Of a DNA stretch of 39,437 bases, positions 9,183 to 17,865 are shown piece after piece. The translations under genes and the position numbers were made by a program. The stretch is from assembly GCA_025964795.1 (NCBI GenBank), contig JAOPYC010000082.1:1-39437 (forward strand), in the 5' to 3' direction. A model generated the notes under the pieces. That model was not told where the DNA came from. It saw only the letters and a list, made by a program, of their open reading frames with translations, and did no database searches. The DNA comes from Marmoricola sp. GTDB taxonomy: Bacteria > Actinomycetota > Actinomycetes > Propionibacteriales > Nocardioidaceae. Every line of letters begins with the position of its first letter. Position 1 is the first letter of the stretch.

Positions 9183-11474
9183 TCACCCTTGGAGCGCGAC
9201 GCGGAGCCCGTGCTCGACCACGACGGCCACGTCCCCGTCGCGGTCCGTGCGCGCCACCTGCATCCGCGCGTCACGCAGCAGCGCCAGCAGCGACGGCGCC
9301 GGATGCCCGTAGTCGTTGTCCTCGCCGACCGAGATCACCGCCAACCTGGCGCCGAGCCCGCGCACCAGGTCCGGGTCCTGCTTGGCGCTGCCGTGGTGGG
9401 CCACCTTCAACACGTCGGCCCGCACTCCCCCGGTCTCGCGCAGCAGCCCCGCCTGGGAGTCGTCCTCCTCGTCGCCCATCAGCAGCAGCCGGATGCCGCG
9501 GGTCTCGACCAGCAGCACCAGGCTGGAGTCGTTCGGGGGCGAGTCCGAGTCGGGTGAGGGTGGGCCCGACGGGGCGATCACCTGCCAGCTCAGGGGGCCC
9601 AGCCTCCTGGTCTCGCCGTACGACGCCCGCTGCACCGGGACTCCCGCCCGGGCGGCCACCCCCTCCACGAGCCGTACGCCGGACAGCGGGTCCGCCCACG
9701 AGGTGACCTCGACCGCCCCGACCTGACGACCGGCGAGCACGCCCTCGAGCCCGTCGACGTGATCGGCGTGGAAGTGGGTCAGCACCACCAGCGGGACCCG
9801 GTCGATGCCCAACCGGCCCAGGCAGCGGTCCATCGCAGCCGGGTCGGGGCCGGCGTCGACGACCACGCCCGTGTGCGGGCCGGCGTTCAGCACCAGTCCG
9901 TCACCCTGGCCGACGTCGCACGCGACCATCACCCAGCCCGCCGGCGGCCAGCCCGGGCTCGGCAGCGGCACCAGGAGCCCGATCACCATCACGGCACCGA
10001 GACCCACCGTCGTGCCCCGTCGTGCGAGCAGCGCGCCGAGGAACAGCGACAGGACGGTGCACAGCGACGCCAGGACCGCGATGCCGACGGGGCTCGCGGG
10101 CCAGCCGACCGCCGCCACCGGCAGGCCGGCGGACCGCACGGCCACGGCGATGATCCACTCCGCGCACCAGACCGCCGGCGTCGCCACCAGCCGGCCGAGG
10201 GGCTCCGAGAGCAGGCCCACGACCCCGCCCGCCAGGCCCAGCACGGTCGCGGGACCGACGGCGGGTGCCGCCAGCAGGTTGGCGACGACGGCGACCAGGC
10301 TCACCTGTCCGGAGATGGCAGCCACCAGCGGGGTGCATGCGATCTGGGCGGCCAGCGGCACCGCGACCGCCTCGGCCACCCAGCGCGGGACCCAGCGCAT
10401 CATCTGGTCGCGCCAGCCCGGCGCCAGCCACAGGATCCCGGCCGTCGCCAGCGCGGAGAGCGCGAAGCCCGGGGACAGGGCCAGCCACGGGTCGAACAGG
10501 AGCAGCAGGAGCACGGCGGCGCCGAGGGCGCGGGTGCCGCGACGTCGCCCGTGGTGCCCCATCCCGACCAGCCCGACCGAGCCCATCGCCGCCGCCCGCA
10601 CCACGCTCGGCTCGGTCCGCGCGAGGAGCACGAAGCCGACCACGCCCAGCGCCCCGACCACCGCCAGCCCGCGGGCCCGCACCCCGGCCCAGCGCGCGAG
10701 CAGCAGCAGGCAGCCGACGACGAGGGTGAGGTTGGTGCCCGAGACCGCGAGCAGGTGGGTGAGCCCAGCCGTGCGGAAGTCGTCGCTGAGCTCCTCGGGC
10801 ATCCCCCCGTCGTCACCGTCGACGAGCGCCGGCACCAGCGCCCGGGGTGCCTCGGGCTGGTCCGCGACCGCCTCCCGGATGGCGGCCCGCAGTCGGTCCG
10901 CGGCCCGCAGCCACGGCCGGGGACGGTCGAGGACCACGGGTGGACCACGGGTGCTGAGCACGCCCGCCAGCTCCCGGGTGCTGGCCACGTCCATCCGTCC
11001 CGCGACCCGCACCCGCGACCCCGGGGACAGCCGCTGCCACCGCGCGTCGCCCAGGACCAGCACCGGCACGCGGACGCGGTGCCGCACCCCGCGGCCGGTG
11101 AGGCTCTCGGTGCGGGCGCGGAAGACGACGTAGTCCTCGAAGCGGCCACTGCGCAGCACCGGGTCGGAGCCGACCACGACCGTCCCCGTCACGGAGGCGT
11201 GCTGGTGGGCAAGCATCTGGACGGCGTTGTCGTGCACCGCCCCGGCGCGCAGCAGGGCCGAGACGGACACCCCGAGGGCCGCCACCAGCCACGCCGTCCG
11301 TCCGAGCACCTCCTGCCCGCGTCGCCAACGGTGCAGCACCCGCAGGGCGCACAGCCCCAGTGTCAGCGCGGTGACCCAGGGCGGAGCCAGCAGGGCCGTC
11401 ACCGCAGCGAGCCAGGCGACCATGCCCAACACCGGTGCCCGCAGGTCGATCCGGGATGGCCCCGGGGCGATCAC
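9183..11474 (-). CDS. comEC: ComEC/Rec2 family DNA-uptake channel
   Basis: ComEC is the inner-membrane channel carrying single-stranded DNA into the cytoplasm in transformation. From the GTG at 11474 the protein is ~763 residues. Order: two N-terminal membrane segments and an extracellular DUF4131 region (~60-190), the competence domain with ALVDGDDGGMPEELSDDFR and GLTHLLAVSGTNLTL, several membrane spans, then a metallo-beta-lactamase domain (~510-760) with CDVGQGD and HFHADH (near residue 566). The frame stays open upstream to 11570, but that stretch overlaps comEA and is Arg/Ser junk, so I reject it. It begins 8 bases after the comEA stop. Whether the organism is competent cannot be told from these two genes. 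Confidence 0.95.
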   Translation of the reverse strand: MIAPGPSRIDLRAPVLGMVAWLAAVTALLAPPWVTALTLGLCALRVLHRWRRGQEVLGRTAWLVAALGVSVSALLRAGAVHDNAVQMLAHQHASVTGTVVVGSDPVLRSGRFEDYVVFRARTESLTGRGVRHRVRVPVLVLGDARWQRLSPGSRVRVAGRMDVASTRELAGVLSTRGPPVVLDRPRPWLRAADRLRAAIREAVADQPEAPRALVPALVDGDDGGMPEELSDDFRTAGLTHLLAVSGTNLTLVVGCLLLLARWAGVRARGLAVVGALGVVGFVLLARTEPSVVRAAAMGSVGLVGMGHHGRRRGTRALGAAVLLLLLFDPWLALSPGFALSALATAGILWLAPGWRDQMMRWVPRWVAEAVAVPLAAQIACTPLVAAISGQVSLVAVVANLLAAPAVGPATVLGLAGGVVGLLSEPLGRLVATPAVWCAEWIIAVAVRSAGLPVAAVGWPASPVGIAVLASLCTVLSLFLGALLARRGTTVGLGAVMVIGLLVPLPSPGWPPAGWVMVACDVGQGDGLVLNAGPHTGVVVDAGPDPAAMDRCLGRLGIDRVPLVVLTHFHADHVDGLEGVLAGRQVGAVEVTSWADPLSGVRLVEGVAARAGVPVQRASYGETRRLGPLSWQVIAPSGPPSPDSDSPPNDSSLVLLVETRGIRLLLMGDEEDDSQAGLLRETGGVRADVLKVAHHGSAKQDPDLVRGLGARLAVISVGEDNDYGHPAPSLLALLRDARMQVARTDRDGDVAVVVEHGLRVALQG

Positions 11475-11481
11475 GAGCCGG

Positions 11482-12378
11482 TCACAGGGTGACGTGCGGC
11501 GCCAGGTCGGCGAGCGTCTTCTCGCCGATGCCGTCGACCTCCAGCAGCTCGTCGACCGAGGAGAAGGCACCGTGCGCCCCGCGCCACTCCAGGATCTTCT
11601 GCGCGGTCACCGGCCCGACCCCGGGGAGCGTGTCGAGCTGCTCGGCGGTCGCGGTGTTCAGGTTGACCAGCGTGCCCGTCGCGTCGGGGGCGGCCGTGCT
11701 CGCGCTCGCCGCCAGGCCGCCGGGGGCCGGCCGGCCGACCAGGATCTGCTCGCCGTCCACCAGCACCCGGGCCAGGTTGAGGCCGCTGAGGTCCACCCGG
11801 CCACGGGCACCCCCGGCCTTCCGGAGGGCGTCGACGACCCGCGCCCCAGCCGGGAGGGTGGTGACCCCGGGGCGGCGTACCTTCCCGGCGACGTCGACCG
11901 TCACGCTCGTCCCGCCCGTCCCGCTCGCCGGGGCCACCGGCGCCGTCGCCGAGGGCAGCAGGGGCGACGGGGGCCCCGAGGAGGTGCCCGAGGAGGTGCC
12001 CAGCCCCGCCCTCGGCGGGAGGGCCTGGGAGTCCCCGCCCGTGCGCAGGACCACGAAGGCCGTCGCGGTCACCGCCAGCGCGACCAGGGCCACGACCAGC
12101 AGGACCGGCCCGGGGTCCAGCCCGACCCGACCCCGCAGGGTGTCGGGCACCTGGTCACCCAGCCACCCACCGAGTCGCTGGACGACCCCTGGTCGCGGTG
12201 GCCGCAGGTGCTTCCCGGCCGGTGCCACGGCCGAGCCACCGGGCAGCTCCGGGAGCTCCTCGGGCTCGTCGAGGGCTGGCTCGACCCGTCGCAGCCCGGC
12301 CTGGTCGAGCTCGCGGCCGAGCAGCTCCAGCCGCCGCCGGGCGGCCGCCGCGACCTCCTCCTGTGACTGCCTGTGCAT
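11482..12378 (-). CDS. comEA: ComEA-like helix-hairpin-helix DNA-binding protein
   Basis: Membrane-anchored DNA receptor that delivers double-stranded DNA to the ComEC channel. The 298 residues comprise an acidic/basic cytoplasmic region, one membrane span (VLLVVALVALAVTATAFVVL, ~93-112), a low-complexity Ser/Pro/Gly linker, an SLBB domain (VTVDVAGKVRRPGVTTLPAG and following), and two C-terminal HhH motifs (LNTATAEQLDTLPGVGPVTA and SVDELLEVDGIGEKTL). The SLBB plus HhH layout is that of Gram-positive ComEA. The ATG is preceded by TAGCGT with six bases between, so the comEA-comEC message is probably leaderless. Confidence 0.95.
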   Translation of the reverse strand: MHRQSQEEVAAAARRRLELLGRELDQAGLRRVEPALDEPEELPELPGGSAVAPAGKHLRPPRPGVVQRLGGWLGDQVPDTLRGRVGLDPGPVLLVVALVALAVTATAFVVLRTGGDSQALPPRAGLGTSSGTSSGPPSPLLPSATAPVAPASGTGGTSVTVDVAGKVRRPGVTTLPAGARVVDALRKAGGARGRVDLSGLNLARVLVDGEQILVGRPAPGGLAASASTAAPDATGTLVNLNTATAEQLDTLPGVGPVTAQKILEWRGAHGAFSSVDELLEVDGIGEKTLADLAPHVTL

Positions 12379-12381
12379 GCC

Positions 12382-12396
12382 CCGACGCTAGGAAGC
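12382..12396 (-). promoter_or_regulatory. -10 region of the comEA-comEC unit
   Basis: TAGCGT on the minus strand is followed by CGGGGC and then the ATG of comEA at 12378, a leaderless arrangement. Confidence 0.45.
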
Positions 12397-12429
12397 CCCG
12401 TCGCCCCACGAAAGCCCGTCCGGACCATC

Positions 12430-12438
12430 TGTGGACAA
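12430..12438 (-). promoter_or_regulatory. single DnaA-box-like 9-mer
   Basis: TTGTCCACA matches the high-GC actinobacterial DnaA box. It is isolated in the 88-base comEA/degV gap, so it is not an origin; it may titrate DnaA or be chance. Confidence 0.25.
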
Positions 12439-12466
12439 CTCCAGTCGGGCGAGCCCCTGTGGAGGG

Positions 12467-13327
12467 TCAGGTGCGTCGCGACACGGCGACCGCGACCATC
12501 CCCGGGCCGACGTGCGCGCCGAGCACGGCGCCGATCTCACCCAGGGACACCTCACGGTCCCCCAGCCCCGTGGCGAGGCGCTTCGCGAGCCGCTCGGCGA
12601 GCTCCTCGCCGCGGTCGGGACTGGCGAGGTGGGCCACTGCCACGTCCACGTCGGCGTCACCGGCGGCCTCGACCGCCAGCTCCTCGAGCCGGGTCAGCGC
12701 CTTGGTGGAGGTACGCACCTTCTCGAACGGCCCGATGCGCCCGTCCTCGACGCGGAGGATCGGCTTGACGGCCAGCGCCGAGCCGAGCAGCGCGGCGGCG
12801 GCACCCATGCGTCCGCCGCGGCGGAGGTACTCCAGCGTGTCGACGTAGAACAGCGAGGTGGTGCTCGCGGCCCGGGTGCGCGCGGCGGCTCCGGCCGCCT
12901 CGGCGTCCGCCCCGGCGGCGATGGCCTCGGCGGCGGCGAGCACGGCGAACCCGGTGCCCATCCCGACCTGCCGGGAGTCGACCAGGGTCACCGGCACCGG
13001 CGAGCGCCGGGCGGCCAGCTGGGCGGACTCGAAGGTGCCGCTCAGCTCCGCCGAGATGTGCACCGAGACGATCGACTCGGCGCCGTCGGCGACCAGCTTC
13101 TCGTAGGTCTCCAGGATCGCCTCGGGGTTGGGCCGCGAGGTGCTCACCGGCGTCCAGGCCTTCAGCGCGTCGGCCAGCATCTGGGGCGTGACCGAGTCCA
13201 CGCTCCCGTCCTCGTCGTACGACGTGGCGCCGATGACGACCTGGAGCGAGACGACCGTGATGCCGTGCTCCACGGCCCTCTCCAGGCTGAGGGACGCGGT
13301 CGAGTCGGTGACCAGGGCGACGGACAT
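12467..13327 (-). CDS. DegV family fatty-acid-binding protein
   Basis: DegV/FakB proteins hold a fatty acid in a buried tunnel; in Firmicutes FakB presents it to the FakA kinase. The start MSVALVTDSTASL has the TDST motif, and SVHISAELSGTFESAQLA gives the conserved SGT binding loop. QVGMGTGFAVLAAAEAIAAG and YVDTLEYLRRGGRMG are also typical; the protein is 286 residues, the normal length. No FakA homologue is visible in the window. TAGCCT lies seven bases before the ATG, suggesting its own leaderless promoter. The ligand is not predictable. Confidence 0.93.
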   Translation of the reverse strand: MSVALVTDSTASLSLERAVEHGITVVSLQVVIGATSYDEDGSVDSVTPQMLADALKAWTPVSTSRPNPEAILETYEKLVADGAESIVSVHISAELSGTFESAQLAARRSPVPVTLVDSRQVGMGTGFAVLAAAEAIAAGADAEAAGAAARTRAASTTSLFYVDTLEYLRRGGRMGAAAALLGSALAVKPILRVEDGRIGPFEKVRTSTKALTRLEELAVEAAGDADVDVAVAHLASPDRGEELAERLAKRLATGLGDREVSLGEIGAVLGAHVGPGMVAVAVSRRT

Positions 13328-13333
13328 GCCCCG

Positions 13334-13340
13334 AAGGCTA
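13334..13340 (-). promoter_or_regulatory. -10 region of degV gene
   Basis: TAGCCT on the minus strand lies seven bases before the ATG at 13327, overlapping the end of the upstream MFS gene. No ribosome binding site is visible. Confidence 0.4.
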
Positions 13341-14798
13341 TCCCCGGGGCGTGGACGCGATCCGACGCCGCCCCAGGTCCACCAGGCCGAGGACGAGCGC
13401 GACCACGATCAGCCCGATGGTCGTGTGCAGCGCGGCCGAGAACGCCTCGGCGGCGTCCCCGCGAGTGGTGGCCAGCCGGTCGAAGAACTGGGCGAGGACC
13501 ACGGCCACCCCGATCGCCGAGCCGACGCGCTGGAAGGTCTGCAGCAGCCCACCACCGGCACCGGCCCGGACGGGGTCCACCTCGTCGAGGGCCAGGGTGA
13601 TGTTCGGCGAGATGACCAGCCCGCCCCCACACCCGGCCAGGAGCAGCAGCGGGGCCAGCCTCAGTCCGACGTCCCCGTGCAGGTGCGGTACGACGACGTC
13701 GACCGCCACCAGGGCCACCGTCACGGTGACCAGGCCGACGACCACCAGCGTCCGTCCGAACCGCTCCACGATCCGGCCCGCGACGAAGGCCGCGACCGCC
13801 GAGCCCACGGCGAACGGCATCTGGGTCAGGCCGGCCTGCAACGCGCTGTAGCCCAGGCCGTTCTGCAGGTAGAGCGTCAGGATGATGAAGATCGAGGTGA
13901 ACCCGGCGAAGTAGAACGTGCCCAGCCCCACGCCGAAGACGTAGGACCGCACCTTGCCCAGCGAGAGGTCGACGAGCGTCTCCTTCCCGCGGCCGGCCCA
14001 GAAGCGCTCCCACCCGAGGAACGCCAGGAAGACCACCGCCGCCACCCCGAGGAGCCACCACGGGCGTGAGGCCAGCGACTGCCCCTGCTTGCCCTCCACG
14101 ACGGGGAGCAGCACCAGCACGGTGGCGACGGCGAAGAGCAGCACCCCGACCGGGTCCAACGACTGCCGCCTGCCCCCGGTCGCGACGGGCAGCCACCTGC
14201 GGGCGAGCACGACCAGCAGCACCCCGATCGGGACGTTGACGTAGAACACCAGCCGCCAGCCGGAGTCCTCGCCGCCGAGCTGCACCAGCAGGCCACCGAG
14301 CAGGGGGCCGATCGCGGTCGAGACGCCGATGGTGGCGCCGAACAGCCCGAAGGCCCGTCCCCGCTCGGGGCCCTTGAAGAGGTTCTGGATGAACCCCGAG
14401 ACCTGCGGGGTGATCATGCCGCCGCCGAGTCCCTGCACGACCCGGGCGATCGCGATCCACAGCGCGCTCTGGCTGGCACCGCAGGCGGCGCTGGCCAGGG
14501 TGAACACGGCGACCCCGGTCATGAACACCAGGCGGCGCGACCGGGCGTCGCCGAGCCGCCCGGCGGGGACCAGCGCGACGCCGAAGGCCAGCGAGTAGCC
14601 CGCCACCACCCACTGGATGTCGCTGTCGTCGGCCGAGAGGCCGGTGCGGATGGAGGGCAGGGCGACGTTGACGATGCTCACGTCGAGCAGGCACATCCCA
14701 CCCGCCACCAGGCACACCGCCAAGGCCTGCCAGCGGGTGCGGTGCTGCTCGGCCAGGTCGTCGGAGGCTGCCGTCCCGGCGCCGTGTCGCTCTGTCAC
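13338..14798 (-). CDS. MFS transporter, DHA2 (14-TM drug:H+ antiporter) family
   Basis: A proton-coupled exporter of the EmrB/QacA type, in the cytoplasmic membrane. About 486 residues from the GTG at 14798, with ~14 hydrophobic segments. DHA2 motifs: LDVSIVNVALPSI in TM1 (motif D), WVVAGYSLAFGVALVPAGRLGDARSRR (motif A after TM2), and QGLGGGMITPQVSGFI with GRAFGLFGATIGVSTAIGPLLGG (motif C) in TM4-5. The GTG is preceded by TACGCC with six bases between. An 18-residue Pro/Ser-rich upstream extension to 14852 is open but unlikely. It is divergent from the NmrA-like SDR, 94 bases apart. The exported compound is unknown. Confidence 0.92.
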   Translation of the reverse strand: MTERHGAGTAASDDLAEQHRTRWQALAVCLVAGGMCLLDVSIVNVALPSIRTGLSADDSDIQWVVAGYSLAFGVALVPAGRLGDARSRRLVFMTGVAVFTLASAACGASQSALWIAIARVVQGLGGGMITPQVSGFIQNLFKGPERGRAFGLFGATIGVSTAIGPLLGGLLVQLGGEDSGWRLVFYVNVPIGVLLVVLARRWLPVATGGRRQSLDPVGVLLFAVATVLVLLPVVEGKQGQSLASRPWWLLGVAAVVFLAFLGWERFWAGRGKETLVDLSLGKVRSYVFGVGLGTFYFAGFTSIFIILTLYLQNGLGYSALQAGLTQMPFAVGSAVAAFVAGRIVERFGRTLVVVGLVTVTVALVAVDVVVPHLHGDVGLRLAPLLLLAGCGGGLVISPNITLALDEVDPVRAGAGGGLLQTFQRVGSAIGVAVVLAQFFDRLATTRGDAAEAFSAALHTTIGLIVVALVLGLVDLGRRRIASTPRG

Positions 14799-14892
14799 CC
14801 GAGTGGCGTACCCCGGATCGGGGATGGGTACTACCGTCGATGGCGACGGCATCCCGTCGTACCGCCGTCACACCCGAGGAGCAGGAGGACAG

Positions 14893-15537
14893 ATGCGCAT
14901 CGTCATCGCAGGTGGCCACGGACAGATCGCCCGGCAGTTCGGCAGGCTGGTCGCCGCGGCCGGTCACACGCCGGTCGGGATGATCCGCAAGCCGGAGCAG
15001 CTGACCGACCTGCAGGACGCCGGGATCGAGCCCGCGATGATCGATCTCGAGGACACCGACGTCGAGGCGATGACCGAGATCGTGCGCGGTGCCGATGCCG
15101 TCGTGTTCGCCGCTGGTGGCGGCGCGGACGGCAACGCCCAGCGCAAGGAGACCGTCGACAAGGGCGCGGCGATCATGCTCGCCGACGCGGCCGAGGCCGC
15201 CGGCGTACGCCGTTACGTGATGGTCTCGGCGATGGGCGCCGAGCAGGCCGACCCCGACTCCGACGAGGTGATGCAGGTCTACCTGCGCGCCAAGCAGGCC
15301 GCCGACGACGACCTCCGCTCCCGCGACCTCGACTGGACGGTCGTGCGGCCGGGCCGGCTCACCGACGACGTGCCCACCGGGCGCGTGCAGGTCGGCCAGC
15401 TCGACTCCGGCTCCGTGACCCGCGGGGACGTCGCCCACGTGCTCGCCGAGTCGATCGAGGCCGACAACACCATCGGCAAGACCTTCGACGTGCTCGGGGG
15501 CGACGCTCCCGTCAGCGAGGCGATCGCGAGCCTCTGA
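14893..15537 (+). CDS. NAD(P)-binding atypical SDR (NmrA/YwnB-like)
   Basis: A 214-residue Rossmann protein beginning MRIVIAGGHGQIARQFGRL, with the glycine-rich loop GGHGQI. VMVSAMGAEQADPDS and YLRAKQAADDDLRSRDLDWTVVRPGRL are the conserved strands of the atypical SDR a5 group, ending GKTFDVLGGD. Start is set by a good ribosome binding site (GGAGGA) eight bases before the ATG; a frame open back to 14617 is antisense to the MFS gene and not credible. It is divergent from the MFS exporter and ends one base short of the convergent glutamine synthetase. The function could be quinone/flavin reduction or NADP(H) sensing. Confidence 0.85.
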   Translation: MRIVIAGGHGQIARQFGRLVAAAGHTPVGMIRKPEQLTDLQDAGIEPAMIDLEDTDVEAMTEIVRGADAVVFAAGGGADGNAQRKETVDKGAAIMLADAAEAAGVRRYVMVSAMGAEQADPDSDEVMQVYLRAKQAADDDLRSRDLDWTVVRPGRLTDDVPTGRVQVGQLDSGSVTRGDVAHVLAESIEADNTIGKTFDVLGGDAPVSEAIASL

Positions 15538-15538
15538 G

Positions 15539-17716
15539 TCAGAGGATGTAGAGCATCTCCTGGTAGGTCGGCAGCGACCAGAGGTCGTCGGCCACCAGGG
15601 CCTCGAGCTCGTCGGCCGCGGCGCGCACCGAGGCCATGGCCGGGAGCACCGCGTCGCGGCAGTACGTCGCGGCGGTCAGGCCGTCCGGGTCGTGGTCGTG
15701 GCCGATGGCCTCGGCCAGCTCGGCCAGTCCCGCCCGTAGTGCCGTCAGCGGTCCGGTGACGGCCTCGAGGGTCGAGGTGTCGGCCTCGACGCCGGCCGAC
15801 TTCAGCGCGGAGACGTTGGTGGCCAGCTCGGTCTGGTAGCGCACGGCCGCCGGCAGGATCGTCGTCGTACCGATCTCGTGGGTCAGGTTGGCCTCGACGC
15901 TGATGGACAGGACGTACTGCTCCAGGCCGATCTCGTAGCGGCTGTGCATCTCGCGGTCGTTGAAGACGCTGTACTTCGAGAACAGCTCGATCGCCTCGGG
16001 GGTGATCAGCTCCGGCAGGGCGTCGACCGTCGTGCGCAGGTTCTTCAGCCCACGCTGCTCGGCCTCGATCGGCCACTCGTCGGAGTAGCCGTTGCCGTTG
16101 AAGATCACCTTGCCGTGGTTGCTGATGATCTCGGTCAGCAGCGTCTGCACGGCCTCGTTGAAGTCGGTGCCGTCCTCGACCGACTTCTCGAGCTCGGTGG
16201 CGCAGTAGTCGAGCGCCTCGGCCATGATCGTGTTGAGCATGACCATCGGTCCGGCCACGGTCTGGCCCGACCCCGGCGCGCGGAACTCGAACCGGTTGCC
16301 GGTGAACGCGAACGGCGAGGTGCGGTTGCGGTCGCCCGGGTCCTTGGTCAGGTTCGGCAGGGTGTCGACGCCGATGGTGAGCGTGCCCTTCTCCTTGGAG
16401 TGGGTCGCGCCGCCCTTGGCGATCTGGTCGAAGACGTCCGCGAGCTGGTCGCCGAGGAAGATCGAGATGATCGCCGGCGGGGCCTCGTTGGCACCGAGCC
16501 GGTGGTCGTTGCTCGCCGAGGCGACCGAGGCCCGCAGCAGCCCGCCGTAGAGGTCGACGGAGCGGATCACGGCGCCGCAGAAGACCAGGAACTGGGCGTT
16601 GTCGTGCGGGTTGTCCCCCGGGACGAGCAGCGAGCCCAGCTCGCTGTTGCCGAGCGAGAAGTTGACGTGCTTGCCCGACCCGTTGACGCCCTCGAACGGC
16701 TTCTCGTGGAAGAGGCACTCCATGCCGTGCTTCTTGGCGACGGACTTGAAGGTCGTCATCAGCAGCTGCTGGTGGTCGGACCCGACGTTGGCGCGCTCGA
16801 ACATCGGCGCGATCTCGAACTGGCCGGGGGCCACCTCGTTGTGCCGGGTCTTGGCCGGGATGCCGAGCTTGAACAGTTCCCGCTCGGTGTCCATCATGAA
16901 CGCGAGCACGCGCTCGGGGATGGCGCCGAAGTAGTGGTCGTCGAACTCCTGGCCCTTGGGCGGCTTGGCGCCGAACAGGGTGCGGCCCGCGTTGATCAGG
17001 TCGGGGCGCGAGAGGAAGAAGTGCCGGTCGATCAGGAAGTACTCCTGCTCGGGGCCGAGGTAGGACACCACGTGCTCGGAGTTCTCGTGCCCGAACAGCT
17101 TGAGCACGCGCTCGGCGTGGACGGCCATCGCCTGCTGCGAGCGCAGCACGGGCGTCTTGTGGTCGAGCGCCTCCCCGGTCATCGAGATGAAGATGGTGGG
17201 GATGCACAGGGTGTTGCCGTTCGGGTTCTCCAGCACGTACGCCGGGGACATCACGTCCCACCCGGTGTAGCCGCGCGCCTCGAAGGTGTTGCGCAGCCCG
17301 CCGTTGGGGAAGCTGGACGCGTCCGGCTCGCCCTGGATCAGGGTCTTGCCCGAGAACGACGCGAAGGCGGTGCCGTCGCCGACCGGGTCGAGGAAGCTGT
17401 CGTGCTTCTCGGCGGTCAGGCCGGTCAGCGGGTAGAAGACGTGCGCGTAGTGCGTGGCGCCCTTCTCCAGGGCCCAGTCCTTCATCGCCGAGGCGACGGC
17501 GTCCGCGACGTCCGAGTCGAGCGGAGCAGACTTCTCGATCGTGTTCAGCACCGACTTGTAGACGGCTTTCGGAAGCCGCTTCTGCATCGCGGAGAGGCTG
17601 AAGACGTTCTCACCGAAGATCTTGCCCGGCTCCTCCCCCGGATCGAAGCTCACGGCCGGGGGAACGTACGCCTCGACGTCTTGGATCGCCCGCAGGCGAA
17701 CGTTGTTACCAGTCAA
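15539..17716 (-). CDS. glnN: type III glutamine synthetase
   Basis: Makes glutamine from glutamate, ammonia and ATP in the cytoplasm. GSIII is a large dodecameric form, distinct from GlnA (GSI). The 725 residues fit the family. Seen: the GSIII N-terminal domain ([22 protein letters not shown]), catalytic [38 protein letters not shown], and [20 protein letters not shown] with the substrate/ATP residues. The start is TTG at 17716 ([20 protein letters not shown]), preceded by AGGGA; no ATG or GTG lies in reach. A GlnR-like box and a TAGGTT -10 are upstream, consistent with nitrogen control. It stands alone, convergent with an SDR. Confidence 0.97.
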   Translation of the reverse strand: MTGNNVRLRAIQDVEAYVPPAVSFDPGEEPGKIFGENVFSLSAMQKRLPKAVYKSVLNTIEKSAPLDSDVADAVASAMKDWALEKGATHYAHVFYPLTGLTAEKHDSFLDPVGDGTAFASFSGKTLIQGEPDASSFPNGGLRNTFEARGYTGWDVMSPAYVLENPNGNTLCIPTIFISMTGEALDHKTPVLRSQQAMAVHAERVLKLFGHENSEHVVSYLGPEQEYFLIDRHFFLSRPDLINAGRTLFGAKPPKGQEFDDHYFGAIPERVLAFMMDTERELFKLGIPAKTRHNEVAPGQFEIAPMFERANVGSDHQQLLMTTFKSVAKKHGMECLFHEKPFEGVNGSGKHVNFSLGNSELGSLLVPGDNPHDNAQFLVFCGAVIRSVDLYGGLLRASVASASNDHRLGANEAPPAIISIFLGDQLADVFDQIAKGGATHSKEKGTLTIGVDTLPNLTKDPGDRNRTSPFAFTGNRFEFRAPGSGQTVAGPMVMLNTIMAEALDYCATELEKSVEDGTDFNEAVQTLLTEIISNHGKVIFNGNGYSDEWPIEAEQRGLKNLRTTVDALPELITPEAIELFSKYSVFNDREMHSRYEIGLEQYVLSISVEANLTHEIGTTTILPAAVRYQTELATNVSALKSAGVEADTSTLEAVTGPLTALRAGLAELAEAIGHDHDPDGLTAATYCRDAVLPAMASVRAAADELEALVADDLWSLPTYQEMLYIL

Positions 17717-17778
17717 TTTGAGCTTCCCTAGAACGAAGCCGCGTTCTGCTCAGCGGCGGTGGAGGATCGACTGGGTTC

Positions 17779-17784
17779 AACCTA
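17779..17784 (-). promoter_or_regulatory. candidate -10 of the glutamine synthetase gene
   Basis: TAGGTT on the minus strand lies ~62 bases upstream of the TTG start and ~20 bases downstream of the GlnR-like box. Confidence 0.35.
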
Positions 17785-17804
17785 GGTGGGCTTACGCACC
17801 GGGG

Positions 17805-17831
17805 ATTTCGCTTGTGTTTCGGCCGGGTGAA
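17805..17831 (-). promoter_or_regulatory. GlnR-like operator upstream of glutamine synthetase III
   Basis: On the minus strand TTCAC-N6-GAAAC-N6-GAAAT matches the actinobacterial GlnR consensus gTnAc-N6-GaAAc with correct spacing, with a third half-site of the GAAA type. Placement just upstream of the -35 position fits transcription activation under nitrogen limitation. The link to GlnR is inferred. Confidence 0.5.
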
Positions 17832-17865
17832 CGCTTCCTGTGGACTAGTCAGGCGGCTCGGTCCC

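Noticed and set aside
9183..12378. Evidence of natural competence
   Set aside because: comEA/comEC are present in many actinobacteria not known to be transformable; no pilus or other uptake genes are in the window.
12430..12438. Replication origin signal
   Set aside because: Only one DnaA-like box is present, with no cluster, no AT-rich unwinding region and no dnaA/dnaN nearby.
14814..14830. CCCCG-GAT-CGGGG palindrome between the MFS and SDR genes
   Set aside because: Short and GC-only; could be an operator but is expected by chance in this composition and has no adjacent regulator gene.
15878..17731. Long plus-strand ORF of 617 codons
   Set aside because: Antisense to glutamine synthetase III; composition is Val/Leu/Arg/Asp-rich shadow sequence with no family motif.
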